Of a DNA stretch of 64,000 bases, positions 27,769 through 40,315 are shown piece after piece. Source of the DNA: Tenebrio molitor (Eukaryota > Arthropoda > Insecta > Coleoptera > Tenebrionidae); contig NC_091050.1 of NCBI RefSeq assembly GCF_963966145.1, positions 6,262,001 through 6,326,000 of the forward strand. Reading direction: 5' to 3'. The position numbers and the translations under genes are program-made. The first letter of the stretch is position 1. Every line of letters starts with the position of its first letter. The notes beneath the pieces were generated by a model that was not told the origin of the DNA, made no database searches, and was given only the letters and a program-made list of their open reading frames with translations.

Positions 27769-28437
27769 AGACTAAGAGCAATGTTACGTACGTTACCTGT
27801 TTGTTGGATGTAGTATTTAGTTGGTGATATATAGTATAAGAGTTCATTATTTTGTTAGGAATATGTTATAAATAAATAGTTTAGTTTTCTACGATGTAAT
27901 ATTTATTTTATAAATATTCATGCTTTTTGATATGTAGTACATAATTTACTATTGTTTCGCAATGATCTGTTTAAGTATATTTTTTTGTTTTCTTGTTATT
28001 ATGTACATGCTTGCATGAAACATTAAAAGTTATACTTGTGAATCAACTTTAAATGTTGGTATAACAATTTAATTAACTGAATAAAAAGTCAGGTATGAGA
28101 ATAACTTTATCATTTTCATTACCGTTCTATAACTTACTCCCATAATTCCTTTGTTATTATGAAATTACATATATTACAAATTGGTAAATAGGTAAAAATT
28201 GAAAAGTTCAAAGTTATATGATCAAATAAGCAATAAAATATCCTTAAGCTGCTTTGTCTGCCAAAACAAAATTTGCTACATTTAAATGTAGATGGAACAG
28301 GTGAATAGGTAAGTAAAATATAAATTGATTTTGGCACAGTGAGGTTGGGAGGTGCTTTATCTATTTTTGTTTCTGTTAGGTCGACAATGAGCTATGAACT
28401 ATTTTGATTATAAAGGTTGTTATGGAAGTCCACGTAA
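27769..28437. other. 3' UTR of gene B and intergenic
   Basis: Includes the gene B poly(A) signal at 27871-27876; the rest is AT-rich with nothing recognised. Confidence 0.45.
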
Positions 28438-28712
28438 TAAATTTAATCACCAATAGAACTCTTTAAAATATTTTTTTTACATATTGATCTTTTTTGATCA
28501 AATATTTTTTTTGACACTTCGCTCATGGGATAATCATCAATTGAAATGAAAGAGTGAGTGAAAATGTTTTTGTGTGGTAAAAACTACAGTTTTTTTGAAG
28601 AAAGAACGATCGCTGTTCTAATACTAACAGTTTTTATTGTTTTTCATTTGAATAATTCTTTTTTCGTGCTTCGTTATCATGTTATCAATGAATGTGTAAA
28701 CACATGAGCAGC
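28438..28712 (+). mobile_element. Partial MITE copy, GTCCACGTAATAAATTT family
   Basis: Begins with the terminal sequence GTCCACGTAATAAATTTAA, also present at both ends of the 62618-62980 element, and runs through the shared internal part to TGTAAACACATGAGC. The opposite terminus is missing; sequence diverges after ~28712. Confidence 0.75.
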
Positions 28713-28934
28713 CATTTGGAGATATTATCAACAACAAACGGGAATTTCTTCTTTATTCTAGAAACTTTCCCTCTGATTTTCTTCGCAATCTTATTTGATA
28801 CGAATTCATCAATGTTCAATGTAGTCTTCCTCGACAGTGGACTTACATCCACCATAGGGTTTGATGCAGAACTACCTGCATTGGCCAATAAAGTTGCCGA
28901 AGAACGTCTTATACTGCGACAAGTATAGCATCTG
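28685..28934 (-). other. Unrecognised open frame beside the MITE copy
   Basis: A minus-strand frame stays open for about 80 codons and ends inside the repeat (stop at 28685). It is rich in Ser at its start and in Lys toward its end (NKIAKKIRGKVSRIKKKFPF). There is no ATG at a sensible place and I know no matching family. It may be the tail of a protein of the autonomous partner of this repeat, or chance. Confidence 0.25.
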
Positions 28935-30256
28935 GTGGTTTCAAGAAAGATGAAAGAAGCAGCCTTCGAAGTTATTTTCGATAGTGTGTTAATTCAAAAA
29001 TTCTGCATCTTGCATTTTGGATTTATATGTCGCAAAAAGATCACCCAATGGAATAATACATTTAGAGTTATAAAAGCATGTACTTCTTATAGATGTCATC
29101 AGCATGAACAGAGACTCCTTTTTGTAAAATTGTCAACTGTGTGAAACATTTGTCTTCGGATCTGGAACAGAAACATACATATGTGACCCTTTATCCTGAA
29201 TGTTCAGATTAGTCAACTCGTTACATCATTAAGCACCATCAACGTCCATTATTAGTGTAAATTACAAAGATCAAAAATAATGTTTTGACGTTTCTTACAT
29301 ACTGTACTTTTTTTTCATATGATGGATTGATGGGTATTTTTGATATGTTATTTGTAATCACTAAAGGAAAATTTATACCAAAATTCCCCTAGCTGTGAGA
29401 AAGTTCATGCTTTCACTGTTTTTTGAATCATCCATAATTAACAGACGTTAAAGACACCACAAATAAACGCACCGAACTTTTCGGGAGGACACCCAGTATG
29501 TTTTTTTATCATAAGAAAAACATTTTTTTTAAATAATTGACATGTTTAGGTATAACAAATCCAAAATATCTTTTTTGCAGTATTATCGCCTATTTTAACA
29601 GTTTTAATGTCGGTAATTTACTTTAATTTCTATTATGTAGTTTCAAAGCCATTAGGAAAGAACAATGTCAGTCAATGCGCAAATTAATAATTAGCTTAAT
29701 TACATAAAATATGTGTAAATTTTCTGTAAAAACTGTTATTTTATAATTAGTAATTTTTTGTAAAACCAATTTTGCAAGAATTTTCGTCGCAATTATACTG
29801 TTACTATAAAAAAAATATATCTTTTTCATTTATTCATGTTTCGTGTGTATTACCACAGAGAATTATAGATAATATAGGTAATGACGTCTTTGCACTTCTC
29901 CTGCAGCATACAGATTACTTTTTAAATGAATAACAAAATTTTAACATGGTTTTTCTCACGTATACTTTAGTTAGTTATTGATTTATTTCACTCATATGTA
30001 AAAAATAAACAAGGACAAAAATTTTAAAAAGCAATCATTAATTTATTATAAATTCACGTTGAAAGTAACCCAACTGATTATTCAATAAAATTAATTAAAC
30101 ACCACTCAAAAATCTGTTCTAACATATCTTAGAAATCAAACAAAAGCAACAGAAATCGTTCCTCTAAAATGATGATATCTTATTTTAAACCCACAAAACG
30201 TGTCATCCAATATAATTACTGATTCATTTCTTCCTTAGTAGTATCATTTCTTGGGA
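28935..30256. other. Intergenic, nothing recognised
   Basis: AT-rich DNA upstream of gene C. No gene or repeat structure seen. Confidence 0.4.
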
Positions 30257-30263
30257 TATAAAA
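30257..30263 (+). promoter_or_regulatory. TATA box candidate of gene C
   Basis: TATAAAA in the context GGGATATAAAAGTCCC, 109 bp before the gene C start codon. Likely start sites fall around 30285-30292; a TCAGT initiator-like match lies further off, at 30311. Confidence 0.45.
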
Positions 30264-30371
30264 GTCCCCTCCATAGTAGAGTTCAAAGTCACGGTCGTAC
30301 CCGTACGAGGTCAGTTGGTGCAAGAATATCTTCAGAAGTAGAGGAACACAGTTATTAGATAAGCATAAAGT

Positions 30372-31981
30372 ATGCACAGAATTACAGTTTTCATCGTGTG
30401 CATTGTTTCATGTTTACAAGATGTAATTGCTCAAGACTGTAAGTTTTTTAAATTGTTTTTTAAATGTATAATAATTTTGCTCATTTAATTTTATTTTATA
30501 AACGAAAACATAATTAAAAAACTTTTCTGATTGGAGTTCTAACAAATGATAATTACTATTTAATATTACTGTGAAGCAGTAATTACAGTTTTGCTCATTG
30601 AGATGTTGTGTGGCATTATTAACCCATTTCGAGCTTCGAAACAATTACTGTGTGTTTACTGTTAGTTCACTGTACTCCTTCTCCGTACAATTAAGGTGCT
30701 AATGACACTTTCGCGTTGACCGAGTTTTCGTTAGCAATTGAGCAAATAGACTACTTTTAAGGACATCGTGATATATGCAATCAATTTATGTTTCAGCACC
30801 TTATTTCCTGAAACAATGTCATCGAAATGACCCAAATATAAATATTTGTCTGAAGCAATCCGCGAATTATCTTGTCGCTAATATGAGAAGAGGAATTCCT
30901 GAACTTGGAATAACGGAACCGGAGCCAATCATCATTGACGAAATAGGTATCGCTCTGGGGAGTGGACCAGATGGATATAGGGCATCGTTCAGGAATATTC
31001 ATGCCTATGGGGTCAGCAACATCACAGTTACGGGTGTCAGGTATGCCATAATTCCGTCTAGATCCGTTTGGATTTATCTTTATTACCTTCATTTTGATTT
31101 AGGTTCAAATTGTTAACTTCGTACCTAATTGATGTAATTACGCTCAGTGGATTGTTAAATTAAATTAGAGAGAATGCTAAACGCACTTTCTTTTCAGTGT
31201 TTTCTAAAAACAGTAGCAAAAAATATTTCATCAAGCGAAGTGAAGCAAATTTTCACTGTTGATTAATTGTTTATAACTTTCATTCTTCATCTCATACACA
31301 TGTAGGGAGTGATTTAATTGTCGGAAATTTGTGTGAAAAGTCAATAATATAAATTTTAGGAGTTTAATTCCTTACTCGTAGTGTGGATAACAATTTGTTT
31401 AGTTATGTGGTTGTAAATATCAAGTAGAGCTTCGGTTTTATGTTTAGGTCAGATGTTGATAGTCACCAGTTCCAGTTCACTATGTACATTCCCAAAATCT
31501 CAGCTAGGGCCAATTACGAATCTAGTGGAGTTCTTATTCTAGTACAAGCTTCTGGAGGTGGAGAATATTGGGGAGAATATGGTAAATGATTCCAAATGAT
31601 TTTTTTTAACATTATATCACTTCTTTTTGAAGAGGGTATTAAATGTAAAGTTTATATAAGAGCAAGTCCACACAGAGTTGGAGATCGTGCTTTCCTAGCT
31701 CTTCAACAAATCAAAATGGATTTTAGTGTAAAACATATCAGAATGGGAGTCGAAAATGTGCACAACGGAAACAGTGTTATCCGTATGTTAGATAAATTTA
31801 AATATTTGCCACTCTTCAAACTATTTTTGCAGAAGCGGCTTTAAATCTCTTCATCAATACCAACGCTCAAGAACTGCTGAAAGAAATGAAACCCGATCTC
31901 AAGAAAAAACTAATCGTGCTAATGAGGAATTTCGTTGAGAATCTTTTTGCTAATATTCCATACGACTCTTGGCTAGCGTAG
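30372..31981 (+). CDS. JHBP/takeout-family secreted protein, gene C
   Basis: Predicted secreted ligand carrier. Exons 30372-30438, 30797-31040, 31448-31581, 31633-31782, 31833-31981; sum 744 nt = 247 aa, phases 1-2-1-1. The signal peptide MHRITVFIVCIVSCLQDVIA is followed by QDSPYFLKQC, with Cys30 and Cys40 in the C-x9-C spacing. Then come GIPELGITEPEPIIIDEI, NIHAYGVSNITVTGV, and GVLILVQASGGGEYWGEY where the family has GxGxFxG. The expected NLFNGD motif before the last intron is present as NVHNGN. It ends KPDLKKKLIVLMRNFVENLF...WLA. A TATA box lies 109 bp upstream; AATAAA is at 32032-32037. Head-to-tail with B and D; gene D starts 620 bp downstream. Confidence 0.92.
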
Positions 31982-32539
31982 AGTTTACAAACTATTATTT
32001 TGTAATTTATTTTTTTATACTTAATTTTTTAAATAAATTAGTAATTTAATGTAAGTAATTATTATCTTTTGTGTTCGTCTGGTGTATCTAACGATAATGA
32101 CGGTTTGAAGACGTTTGGACATTCGATAATTGTCCAGTTGATAATGTATTATTATCAAATTATGTAACATGTAATTGGTAGAGGAAACGTCGCTATTTTT
32201 ATAAATTTTCTTATAAATTACTTAATCATTGGTTAATTACCATAATTAACACTTCTTTTGGATTAGTTCAAATTTTAAACTAGACATATCAAAAATCATT
32301 AGATGTTCTCGAATCAATGTGTAAATATGCTTTACCAAGTGAATGACCACTTTACTGGTTGCTAAAGTTGGTGCAACTTCATATTTTTATTCAAAATGCA
32401 GAATGGTTTTGTTTCATGCGTTACCAATTTGAAAAGTAAATACATCTAACATCTGTAATGAATACCAGGATGAAGTGTTGCAACCTTGCCATTTTCAGGA
32501 AATGCATCATTTCACGTGATCAATAATTTCATATTTCTG
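31982..32539. other. Intergenic between genes C and D
   Basis: Holds the gene C poly(A) signal (32032-32037) and about 500 bp of AT-rich DNA leading into the gene D promoter; nothing else seen. Confidence 0.4.
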
Positions 32540-32546
32540 TATAAAA
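32540..32546 (+). promoter_or_regulatory. TATA box candidate of gene D
   Basis: TATAAAA (within TGTATAAAAATAAAGC) 61 bp before the gene D ATG, leaving room for a start site near 32570 and a ~30-nt 5' UTR. Confidence 0.5.
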
Positions 32547-32600
32547 ATAAAGCATTACAAAAGGAAGCCTACATTTTTATGTGTAACCGGCAACAATACA

Positions 32601-33552
32601 ATGAACAATCTTCCAGGAATTATTCTTGTTTTGTTTGTTTTATTTTTTATGAAAAATCATGCTAGTGAACTCCGTAAGTGAAAAAAAAAATGTATTCCTT
32701 TTTTTTTTAATTAATTTTTTTAGCATCATTCATACACGTTTGCCACCGAAGTGATCCTAATTTAGGTCAGTGTTTAATGGCAGCTGTGGAAGATATAAGA
32801 CCTTATTTGGGAACAGGTCTTCCGGAATATAATATTCCAAGCCTGGAGCCCTTAGTTATGCAGGATCTAATATCTGAAGAAGTCGCTGGCATGAAAATAG
32901 TTACTTCTCACGTTAGCGCTTATGGATGTAGTGACTTCTTTGTCAGGGGGATAGAGTATTTGTATCTAAATAACATACTACAACACAATTATCATAAAAT
33001 CATCTTGCAGAATTGACAAAGACTTGCACACTTACAATTTATCAATAGACATTCCAAAATTGCGTATTCAGGCAGATTACTCCATAGATGGAAAGTTGCT
33101 GCTGTTACCTGTCAAAGGAAATGGAAATATGGAAGCCAATGTCAGTAAGTACTTTACTTCACAACAAAGAAAAATCGTTTTAAGACAAGATTTTTTGGAT
33201 TAGCTGATTGTGTTTCAAACTGCATTTTGCAAGGTGAGATATACGAGAAAGATGGTGAAGATTATCTTCGATTTGTTTCAAGTAAGCTGAATGTTAAAGT
33301 GGGTGGAGGGCATGTTCGTCTTGAAAATTTATTTAACGGAGACAAAGTTTTATGTGAGTATTGAAAGGTAAATTGCTGTTGTTTAATTTGTACTTTTCAG
33401 TGGGAGTAATCAATGATATTGTAAACAAAAATTTGGAGTCTTTTCTCAAGGAACTAATGCCCGTCGTCGAAAAGGCTCTTTCTGCTATGTTTTTGGAAGT
33501 CGGTAATGATGTTGTTGGAGCTTTTACGTTAAATCAATTGTTTCCACAATAA
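32601..33552 (+). CDS. JHBP/takeout-family secreted protein, gene D (compact)
   Basis: Predicted secreted ligand carrier. Exons 32601-32673, 32724-32955, 33011-33144, 33204-33353, 33401-33552; sum 741 nt = 246 aa, phases 1-2-1-1. All four introns are only 47-59 bp, making this the most compact gene of the cluster. Signal peptide rich in Leu/Phe; Cys31 and Cys41 give C-x9-C in FIHVCHRSDPNLGQC. RPYLGTGLPEYNIPSLEPL and VRLENLFNGDKVL are clear family blocks. Three further cysteines sit in the body of the protein (YGCSDFF; DCVSNC), more than in its neighbours, suggesting an extra disulfide. C-terminus AFTLNQLFPQ. Tail-to-tail with gene E, 402 bp apart. No canonical AATAAA noticed. Confidence 0.93.
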
Positions 33553-33954
33553 TATAATGTGAATAATAATGAAACTAAGCTGTACGAACATAATTTGTTC
33601 TGATTATATTTCACTATGTCAGATGCTTAAAGTATAGTTACGTTTAAAAGTAGTGAGTAGTAAAATGGAGGCAAGTGTTGTTTAGGCTTATATGAAGTGG
33701 AAAATTTGCAAAAAAAATTACCAAAAAAAAAACCGAAAACTATAACTATTCAAAAGATCATTTATTTTTGTTCTCTTGAAAGATTTATAACAAACAGAAG
33801 ATAATATTTTGACCATATATTCATGTGGTAACAGACATTAACTGCAATATAGATGTTTTATTTCGAAACAAAGGCACTATATTTGAATCATAAAACAAAA
33901 ATGGCAACATTAATATTTTATTGCGTCACAATCATTTTTTTCTAATTGTGTAAC
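33553..33954. other. Intergenic between convergent genes D and E
   Basis: 402 bp shared by the two 3' ends. On the minus strand AATAAA at 33922-33917, 33 nt past the gene E stop, is the likely gene E poly(A) signal. Confidence 0.55.
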
Positions 33955-36435
33955 TTATTTTTCTGGAAAAACTTTATCGTAGTCTAGATCGTCAGTAATT
34001 TTTCTTGCAGCTTCAAGTAAGATTTCGGCAGCTTTTCTTTGTATGAAAGGTAACGCTCCTTGTATAAGTTCACCTTTGTTTTCATGTAAGATTTCACTTG
34101 CTGCCTTACCTAAAAATAAAATAATATGAACACTGCTACAATGACAATTTAAGGTAAAAATGTAAAATGAAAATATAATGTCAATCTTTCTTTTTAAGTA
34201 CTTAATTACTTAATTAGAAATATAAAATGTGTGTAAACAGCTTAAATTACGTCAGGCAGTACCTATGCCTCCTTAAAACGAGATCAAGTTTTGGTAATTG
34301 ATAAATTTGATGTCAATGAAACGCCTTGACAATACTGTAATTAATAAGTTCTCGAAAAGAACCATTAACTTACTTAAAACTTCGTCACCGTTGAAAAGGT
34401 TGTCAAGGTGGATGTTATAATCACCGATTTTAATTGCAAAGTCAAAGGAAGTGAAGTTAATTTGGCGGTGTCCAGTGTGTTGAATAATCTCAGCCTTCAG
34501 AACTCCCTGACCATCGATGTCAGCTGCAAAACAGGTAGGTATACATCATGGAAAATCACCTTTTGCGCAATTTAATCATAGTTGCTCACTTATATCCGCA
34601 GTAAATTTTCCTGAGCCTTTGATGGGTACTACGAGAAGCCTGGCGTCGATATCATAATCACCAACCATGGTCATTTTTGGGAACCGGACACCTAGACGAT
34701 ACGTATTCTTATCGATATTGAGCCTAAAAAGTTTCAAATTTAATTTCGACCCAGTTGGAATAATCCCACGTTACTTTAATTTTGTTATTTGGAAGTCACT
34801 GGCTCCGTGAACGTCAATGTTCCGCAGAAACGCTTTGAGATTTGATGGTGGTTCACCTCTGAAGATTGCTATCTCGTCGATGCGCAATGGTTCCAAAGAA
34901 GGAACGTTAATTTCCGGAATACCACTTTTAAGGCGAGGTTTCAGTATTTCCACAGATTCTCTGATGCATCTGGCTACGTGAGGGTCAGATCTTTTGCAGA
35001 TGTGTATGTAATTAGCTACGAAAAGTAAACAATTGCTGCAAAAAAGTGTATGTTGATTCCCTATTATTTAATAACCCATAATTTACATTTTTCGGCTGCG
35101 TCCTTCTCACCATGTGAAAACATTTATGCTAGATATTCAGCAACTTAGATAGTTGTTGTTTTGAATTTTGAAGGAAAATTAAATGCTAAATTCCATCTTG
35201 TTTACATTGTTTTTACTAAACGAAACAGTAATGCATGAGAAAATAATTTAGTTTGGTTCACATGCTTGATTTTTGTTGCAATTTAACTTATTTCTTTCTA
35301 ATTTGACCATTTATTAATTCCTTTATTGTTACCGAATGAATTTATTTAGTATTTAAATTGTTGCTTTCTGCTAATTAGTTGTATGTGACCTTCGAAATAA
35401 TAATAGATAAATACCCGATGATTAATAGAAGGTTCAAATAACAGGTTAAAGTACGAAGAGGAGATGCACTTGCGTTTGTTTATTTATATATGTATGTTAA
35501 AAATATGTACAATGAAAATTACGAAAACATCTAACCAAATGTTCTATGGCATAAACATTTTTTTAAAGAGATATCAAAGACATTTTTAAAATGTTATGAA
35601 TTAATTTTTCACGTTTCACCTCTGTGAATTACTAATTATTGTATTGTAAGATGTAATGAGAATGAAGCAGTGTCGGTTTTCCCAACACGACTAAAATTAA
35701 AATGTTTACGTACAACAACGTATATTTTTTCGTCGGTTATGTATATACTGATCTAGTGATTGACAGGCACAATATCCCAATAAATTTGTTTAAGTAGGGT
35801 CTTTGTTCGGTTTATATAGGGCTTAAGTCAAAATTCCTTAGGAAGATAAAAGCACTATAAGAACAATTAAAAAAAGAAACGTAGATTCGTAAGAAAACAA
35901 ACACTTTGTTTTTAAGTGAGGTATATTTAAATTTTGTGTGTAGCAGAACATCTTAATTTGATATAAAGCACGTTAAAAATTTCGGTGGAATGTGGTTGGT
36001 CGCTATCACAAAAGCTTAACTAATCGCTATAAATGTGACATTAAATTTTCATTTTTATTTAGATTTTAAAATGTTTCTTTTACCATTTGCTTTTCAAATA
36101 GAACATCATTACTGTCAATGCAAAACGAGAAATTAGGATATTTTGGTTTTGAATTTGGTGTTGAAAACAATGAAAGAAAACTACAGTAAAACGACTGTTT
36201 GTTAGATTTGCAATGGAAAAGAAATCCTAGGAATATTTTAATAAAAACATTATTTTAATTATCTTCATTAGCATAGGTGACGGTAATAGTCAACTTCTTA
36301 ATGATCGAGTTATTTTATAAGGTCTTTTTTTGATTGAGTATATAAAATCTAAAAAATGTATTACTTACGAATATCTCTAGTTGCATTACAAACCACCAAA
36401 CTCACAAAGAAAATTGCAAAACAATGAAAAATCAT
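33955..36435 (-). CDS. JHBP/takeout-family secreted protein, gene E (inverted copy)
   Basis: Predicted secreted ligand carrier and the only standard-plan member on the minus strand. Exons in order: 36435-36369, 35015-34775, 34723-34590, 34523-34374, 34109-33955; sum 747 nt = 248 aa, phases 1-2-1-1. The signal peptide MIFHCFAIFFVSLVVCNA is followed by YIHICKRSDPHVARC (Cys29, Cys39). Exon 2 holds LKPRLKSGIPEINVPSLEPL; exon 3 LLVVPIKGSGKFTADI; exon 4 IHLDNLFNGDEVL; the protein ends DKVFPEK. It is textbook takeout-like. Intron 1 is 1.35 kb, without recognisable content. A TATA box and a CRE-like palindrome lie upstream. The inversion relative to D may mark an older rearrangement. Confidence 0.93.
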
Positions 36436-36498
36436 GGTTCGATTAAATTTTGTAAAAGTACAATCGCAGAATGCTCGTTCTTGAAATTGTCTTAACAG

Positions 36499-36505
36499 TT
36501 TTATA
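36499..36505 (-). promoter_or_regulatory. TATA box candidate of gene E
   Basis: TATAAAA on the minus strand (ACTATAAAACTG), 64 bp upstream of the gene E start codon. Confidence 0.5.
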
Positions 36506-36522
36506 GTATTCTTCAGCACTTG

Positions 36523-36530
36523 TGACGTCA
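36523..36530. promoter_or_regulatory. CRE-like palindrome TGACGTCA
   Basis: Perfect TGACGTCA (in GTGACGTCAC) about 18 bp upstream of the gene E TATA box. This is the classical CREB/ATF full site; location relative to the TATA makes a real promoter element plausible. Inference only. Confidence 0.45.
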
Positions 36531-37473
36531 CTTAATAGTCAACAAGACTGAAAAAATTCACGCGAAATCATTTATTTGCATGTTCGACCTTAAGCTTTCA
36601 TTCTTGCCGCATCTTGGTCGATGATGACATTAATTTAAAGTGTAATCGTTGCTATTGTAAATTATGTAATTAATCTCAGTTTTTTAAATGTAACAAATTA
36701 TATAAAATGGTATGATATTTCTTGATTAAAATATTCCATCGAGCTTTGATATTTAGGTACTCGTACATATATACAAAAATACTTTACGTAATATATACTT
36801 TACATACCTCAGTAAATAGCGGGAAAACCGCTTTTATTATTAGTGTTAAACCAAAATGGTTGGAAATTAAACATTAGTGTTTTGTTAGTTACGGGACAAA
36901 TTATTTCACCTTGAATGTTAATTAAACACTTTGATGTTGTATTTCAATTATACTTATCCGCTATAGGTTCATCGCTTAGTTTTAGATTTAAACAGTTATT
37001 TGTAATTATTATTGACACAGTTTAAACCAGTAATTGTACTTTTAACATTTTTTTTTAATTACATAACGCATAAATAAAAATTAACATTGTTCGCAGTTGC
37101 AAGATTAAATGTTTACCAATAAAACAAAGCTTGTTAAAAATTAAACCACTTAATCAACGTACAGTGTATGCTTTTCCTTCACCTCTTGCTTATGCAATAC
37201 CATTTCAAACACCATTTCAAACACAAGTTGCTGCATTGACAACTGATTTTTATTAAAAATATCTAACTACATATACACTTTTATTTAATTTCTGAGTCAA
37301 ATCAAGATCAAAAAGTTATACATATTTAAATAACCTTGCTATATACTTTTGATGATGTCTCTAACTAAGATTTTACGTCACGGTTTAAATTTATATAACG
37401 AACAAGTCAAATTAATTCAAAAAACAAATTTTTTAGATGTATTCTTTATTTCCTGTTATTATAATTAGACTTA
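36531..37473. other. Intergenic, nothing recognised
   Basis: AT-rich DNA upstream of gene E with no gene or repeat that I recognise. Confidence 0.4.
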
Positions 37474-37680
37474 ACCCTCCACCACCCGGCGGCACGGCAA
37501 TTTTGCCGGAGTACATACACTGTTACGGATAATACTATCAAGTAATAGTGCAGTGCTTATCAACATAATTACCGGCGTCTCGCCTCCACATTTTGACTTT
37601 TTTGTGTTTTATGTTCTGTGTCAATGTTAAGGAATTTCCTCACGATATGACATGAGTATAATAATATGTATACCTTTTAT
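37474..37680 (-). mobile_element. Severely 5'-truncated LINE copy (3' end only)
   Basis: About 205 bp nearly identical to 40316-40510, which is the 3' tail of a LINE with coding sequence still attached. Both end on the minus strand in GTGCCGCCGGGTGG. This copy therefore looks like a short, 5'-truncated retrotransposition product. Confidence 0.75.
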
Positions 37681-37868
37681 AATTATAACGTTAGTGAACA
37701 AGCTCAATTTAATTTTTTGTTCGACACTGTCAGAATTTGAGAATTTTCTCCTGTGTAAATGGATTTTGATAAATGTCACCAGTTGTCAAAACGAAACGTC
37801 AAGCTAATTTTAAAGATTTGAAACGATTTGGAGCCTTTAAGAGGTCGTCGAACAAAAAAACGTTGTAT

Positions 37869-38000
37869 TCAACTCGTTCTTGTGTAAATTGGGCTTTTTT
37901 TGGCACTCGATGGCCTTTAAAACGCTCGTTTCACTCGCGTTTTAAACTGGCTCACTCATGCCAAAAATAGGCCAATTTACACACAAACTCGTTAAATAAA
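37869..38000. repeat. Palindromic hairpin, ~130 bp
   Basis: The left arm AACTCGTTCTTGTGTAAATT and following GGGC...TTTGGCA are mirrored by TGCCAAAAATAGGCCAATTT and ACACAAACTCGTT. Likely a small MITE; the ORF across it is incidental. Confidence 0.65.
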
Positions 38001-38280
38001 CTACTATAGCAATTAAATTTCTGCTATTTATAAGAATCCTCAAAATTCGTCGCGACTTCTCTGTGAAACTTGATTTTTTTCAAGTTTCTATATAAACATT
38101 CTTAGTACAATAAAAGTTTATACATTTTTAATTATGGTATGAGTGTAAAATTTCTAATGCCAAATAATTTTGTAAGTTACACAATTTGTCAATGACATTT
38201 TTTTTTATAACAAACATTAATGAAACCGATTATACTTAAATTATAAAAGAACTCGCCGATTTAGATGTGTTTAACAATAA

Positions 38281-38540
38281 AATTGGTGGATAGTAATGGA
38301 TAGTCATCCATTCTCACCATTAGCCCAGCAGTTAATCAGCATTCAGGCTGAACTTCGTCATTATGGCTATTGTCAACTGGCTACTAACTACTGGCTAACT
38401 ACTTTACTTACGACACTTCTGCTGTTACTCAAATGATACTTAAGATTACTGTCCAACTGTGAAGGTAGGGACTTAAGGACAATAAGTCAGGTCCCTTACG
38501 AATTTCGTTAGCTAAAGTGTGTCTTACAATAGCTGAACGA
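38281..38540 (+). repeat. Dispersed repeat, copy without MITE insertion
   Basis: Resembles 52420-52456 plus 52639-52720: GCTGTTA...TTACTGTC, then TTAAGGACAATA and TTCGTTAGCTAAAGTGT. The other copy is interrupted by a MITE exactly where this one is continuous. Confidence 0.6.
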
Positions 38541-38679
38541 AAAAAAAATGTTTATAATAATACTTAATTGGTTACAATTAAAACAATGTTGATGACGAAG
38601 GCAACTGACGATTTATTTCCTTGAATCTAAATAAAAAAATATATAAATTCACAACATATTTATTGCAAACTAAACTATC

Positions 38680-38851
38680 GCGTGTTCATTTAAATTTCCG
38701 GTGAAAGTTGCCGTTGAAGAATCGATTGTGAAGGCACTATGGATTACGGATCATGTGTCAGTTGTTTAAATCTTACCTTTTTACATGGGTGGTGCGTTCA
38801 CAATCGGCTCTTCAACGCCAACTTTGATCGGAAATTTAAATGAACACCCGA
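38680..38851. mobile_element. Palindromic MITE, copy 1 (~170 bp)
   Basis: Nearly full-length inverted repeat: GTGTTCATTTAAATTTCC at the left and GGAAATTTAAATGAACAC at the right, with GTTGAAGAATCGATTGTGAA mirrored by TTCACAATCGGCTCTTCAAC. Same family as 52457-52638 and 82-90% alike by eye. Confidence 0.8.
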
Positions 38852-40315
38852 TACATAAATTTATTATTCTTGGCTGATGATATTAATACTTTGTGTTCAT
38901 TCTGTTTAATTGCGTTTGAAAAAAATAATTACTCTGGGATTTTATGGGATTTAAAAAAGTTTGTTCAGTACGGCTGTCCAATCACAGTACAATGAGAAAT
39001 TATAACTTGTTATCACTCTTTGTTCAGGTATTGTCAGGTATTTGTCAGGTATTTAGCAAGGGCTAACTATAAAAATAAAATTTATTTATTTTTTATTATT
39101 GTCTTAGTTTGGGTAACTGTTTATTTTTTTCTATTTTTCTGTTATTTTATACTTCTGCAGCAATTGATTTAATTTCATTATTTTTTTAAATTACATTTCC
39201 TTTGTACGTACGTATTTACTGCCGTAGCCTACTCGTAATTTTGCAGAAGTATTTACTTGGTAATTAAATTACTTTTGGAATAAAAACGTAAAAATTTTAA
39301 TCTAAAGTATGTAAAGGGCAACTTGTAAGTAAATTTAATTACGTCAAAAATAAAAAGATTTAATACAATATCGTCATGGAATTCTACAAAAAGCGGTGGC
39401 TGGAAACTCCAATTTCTAATCCTATCTACACATCACATAGTTACGAGTAGCTTGGTGGTTCAAAGTTTCAGACTAGTATATGATCTCAACTGCGTCAAGT
39501 TAAAAAAAAATAATGTGAAGTTTATGATAATTGCGTGGTTGCTGAAGATAATCTTTGCCAATATACAACGCGTTTCACGCAAGAGTACGAGCCTGACGAT
39601 CCCAAAATGCAACCCAATATTCGATTTCCATGGGTGATTAGGTGTAATAAATCATGTTTTGTCAAAAACTAGTTTGGACATCCCTGATTTTTTTTAAATT
39701 TCCCCTTATTCACACATTTGTGAAAAAGCTCTCCAGCGATTATGTTAGTTAGGAGTGTCCATTGTGGAATGTATTTTGTGTTGCGTTTAGACTTCGTTAG
39801 GCTCTTACATGAAACACATTGTGTATATACTTAGGTACATCATTTTGTCACATGTAATTAAACAGTTCATATGGTCTAGGATTACTTTATTTTTTACTGA
39901 GTAAATTCCACGGTACGAACTCAGTTAGGAGATACAGAGAGCTAAATAATATGATCGTGAGCAATATACCTAATACCATATGATTCAAAAATTTTCTGAA
40001 CAAATAGGCTGCGAAAAACAAAATATGTGAATACCTACGACTTAGGTTAGGTTAGGATAGGTATACATAAATAACATAAACATTAAATAACACAAACTGT
40101 TTTCAAAACAAAACAGAATATTAATTCCTAATTTATTATTATTATCAATTACTAATATTAATATTTATTAATTCCTAAACAAACGAAAGGTTGGACCTTT
40201 CATTCAAGAAATATATAATATTATGATTTAAATACAGTGTATACACAAAGCTATACTCATGGCCATAATTGGCTAATAATTTACTATGATGTAGTGTATA
40301 TTATGTAACTCCTAT
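38852..40315. other. Intergenic with a solo transposon terminus
   Basis: Mostly AT-rich. 39974-40030 resembles the inner terminus of the 23609-24928 element (ATATGATTCAAAAATTTTCT then AGGCTGCGAAAAACAAAA). Three TTAGG units sit at 40042-40056. Confidence 0.5.

Noticed and set aside
40042..40056. (TTAGG)3, the insect telomere unit
   Set aside because: Only three units, inside ordinary AT-rich DNA; expected by chance often enough and no sign of a telomeric junction.
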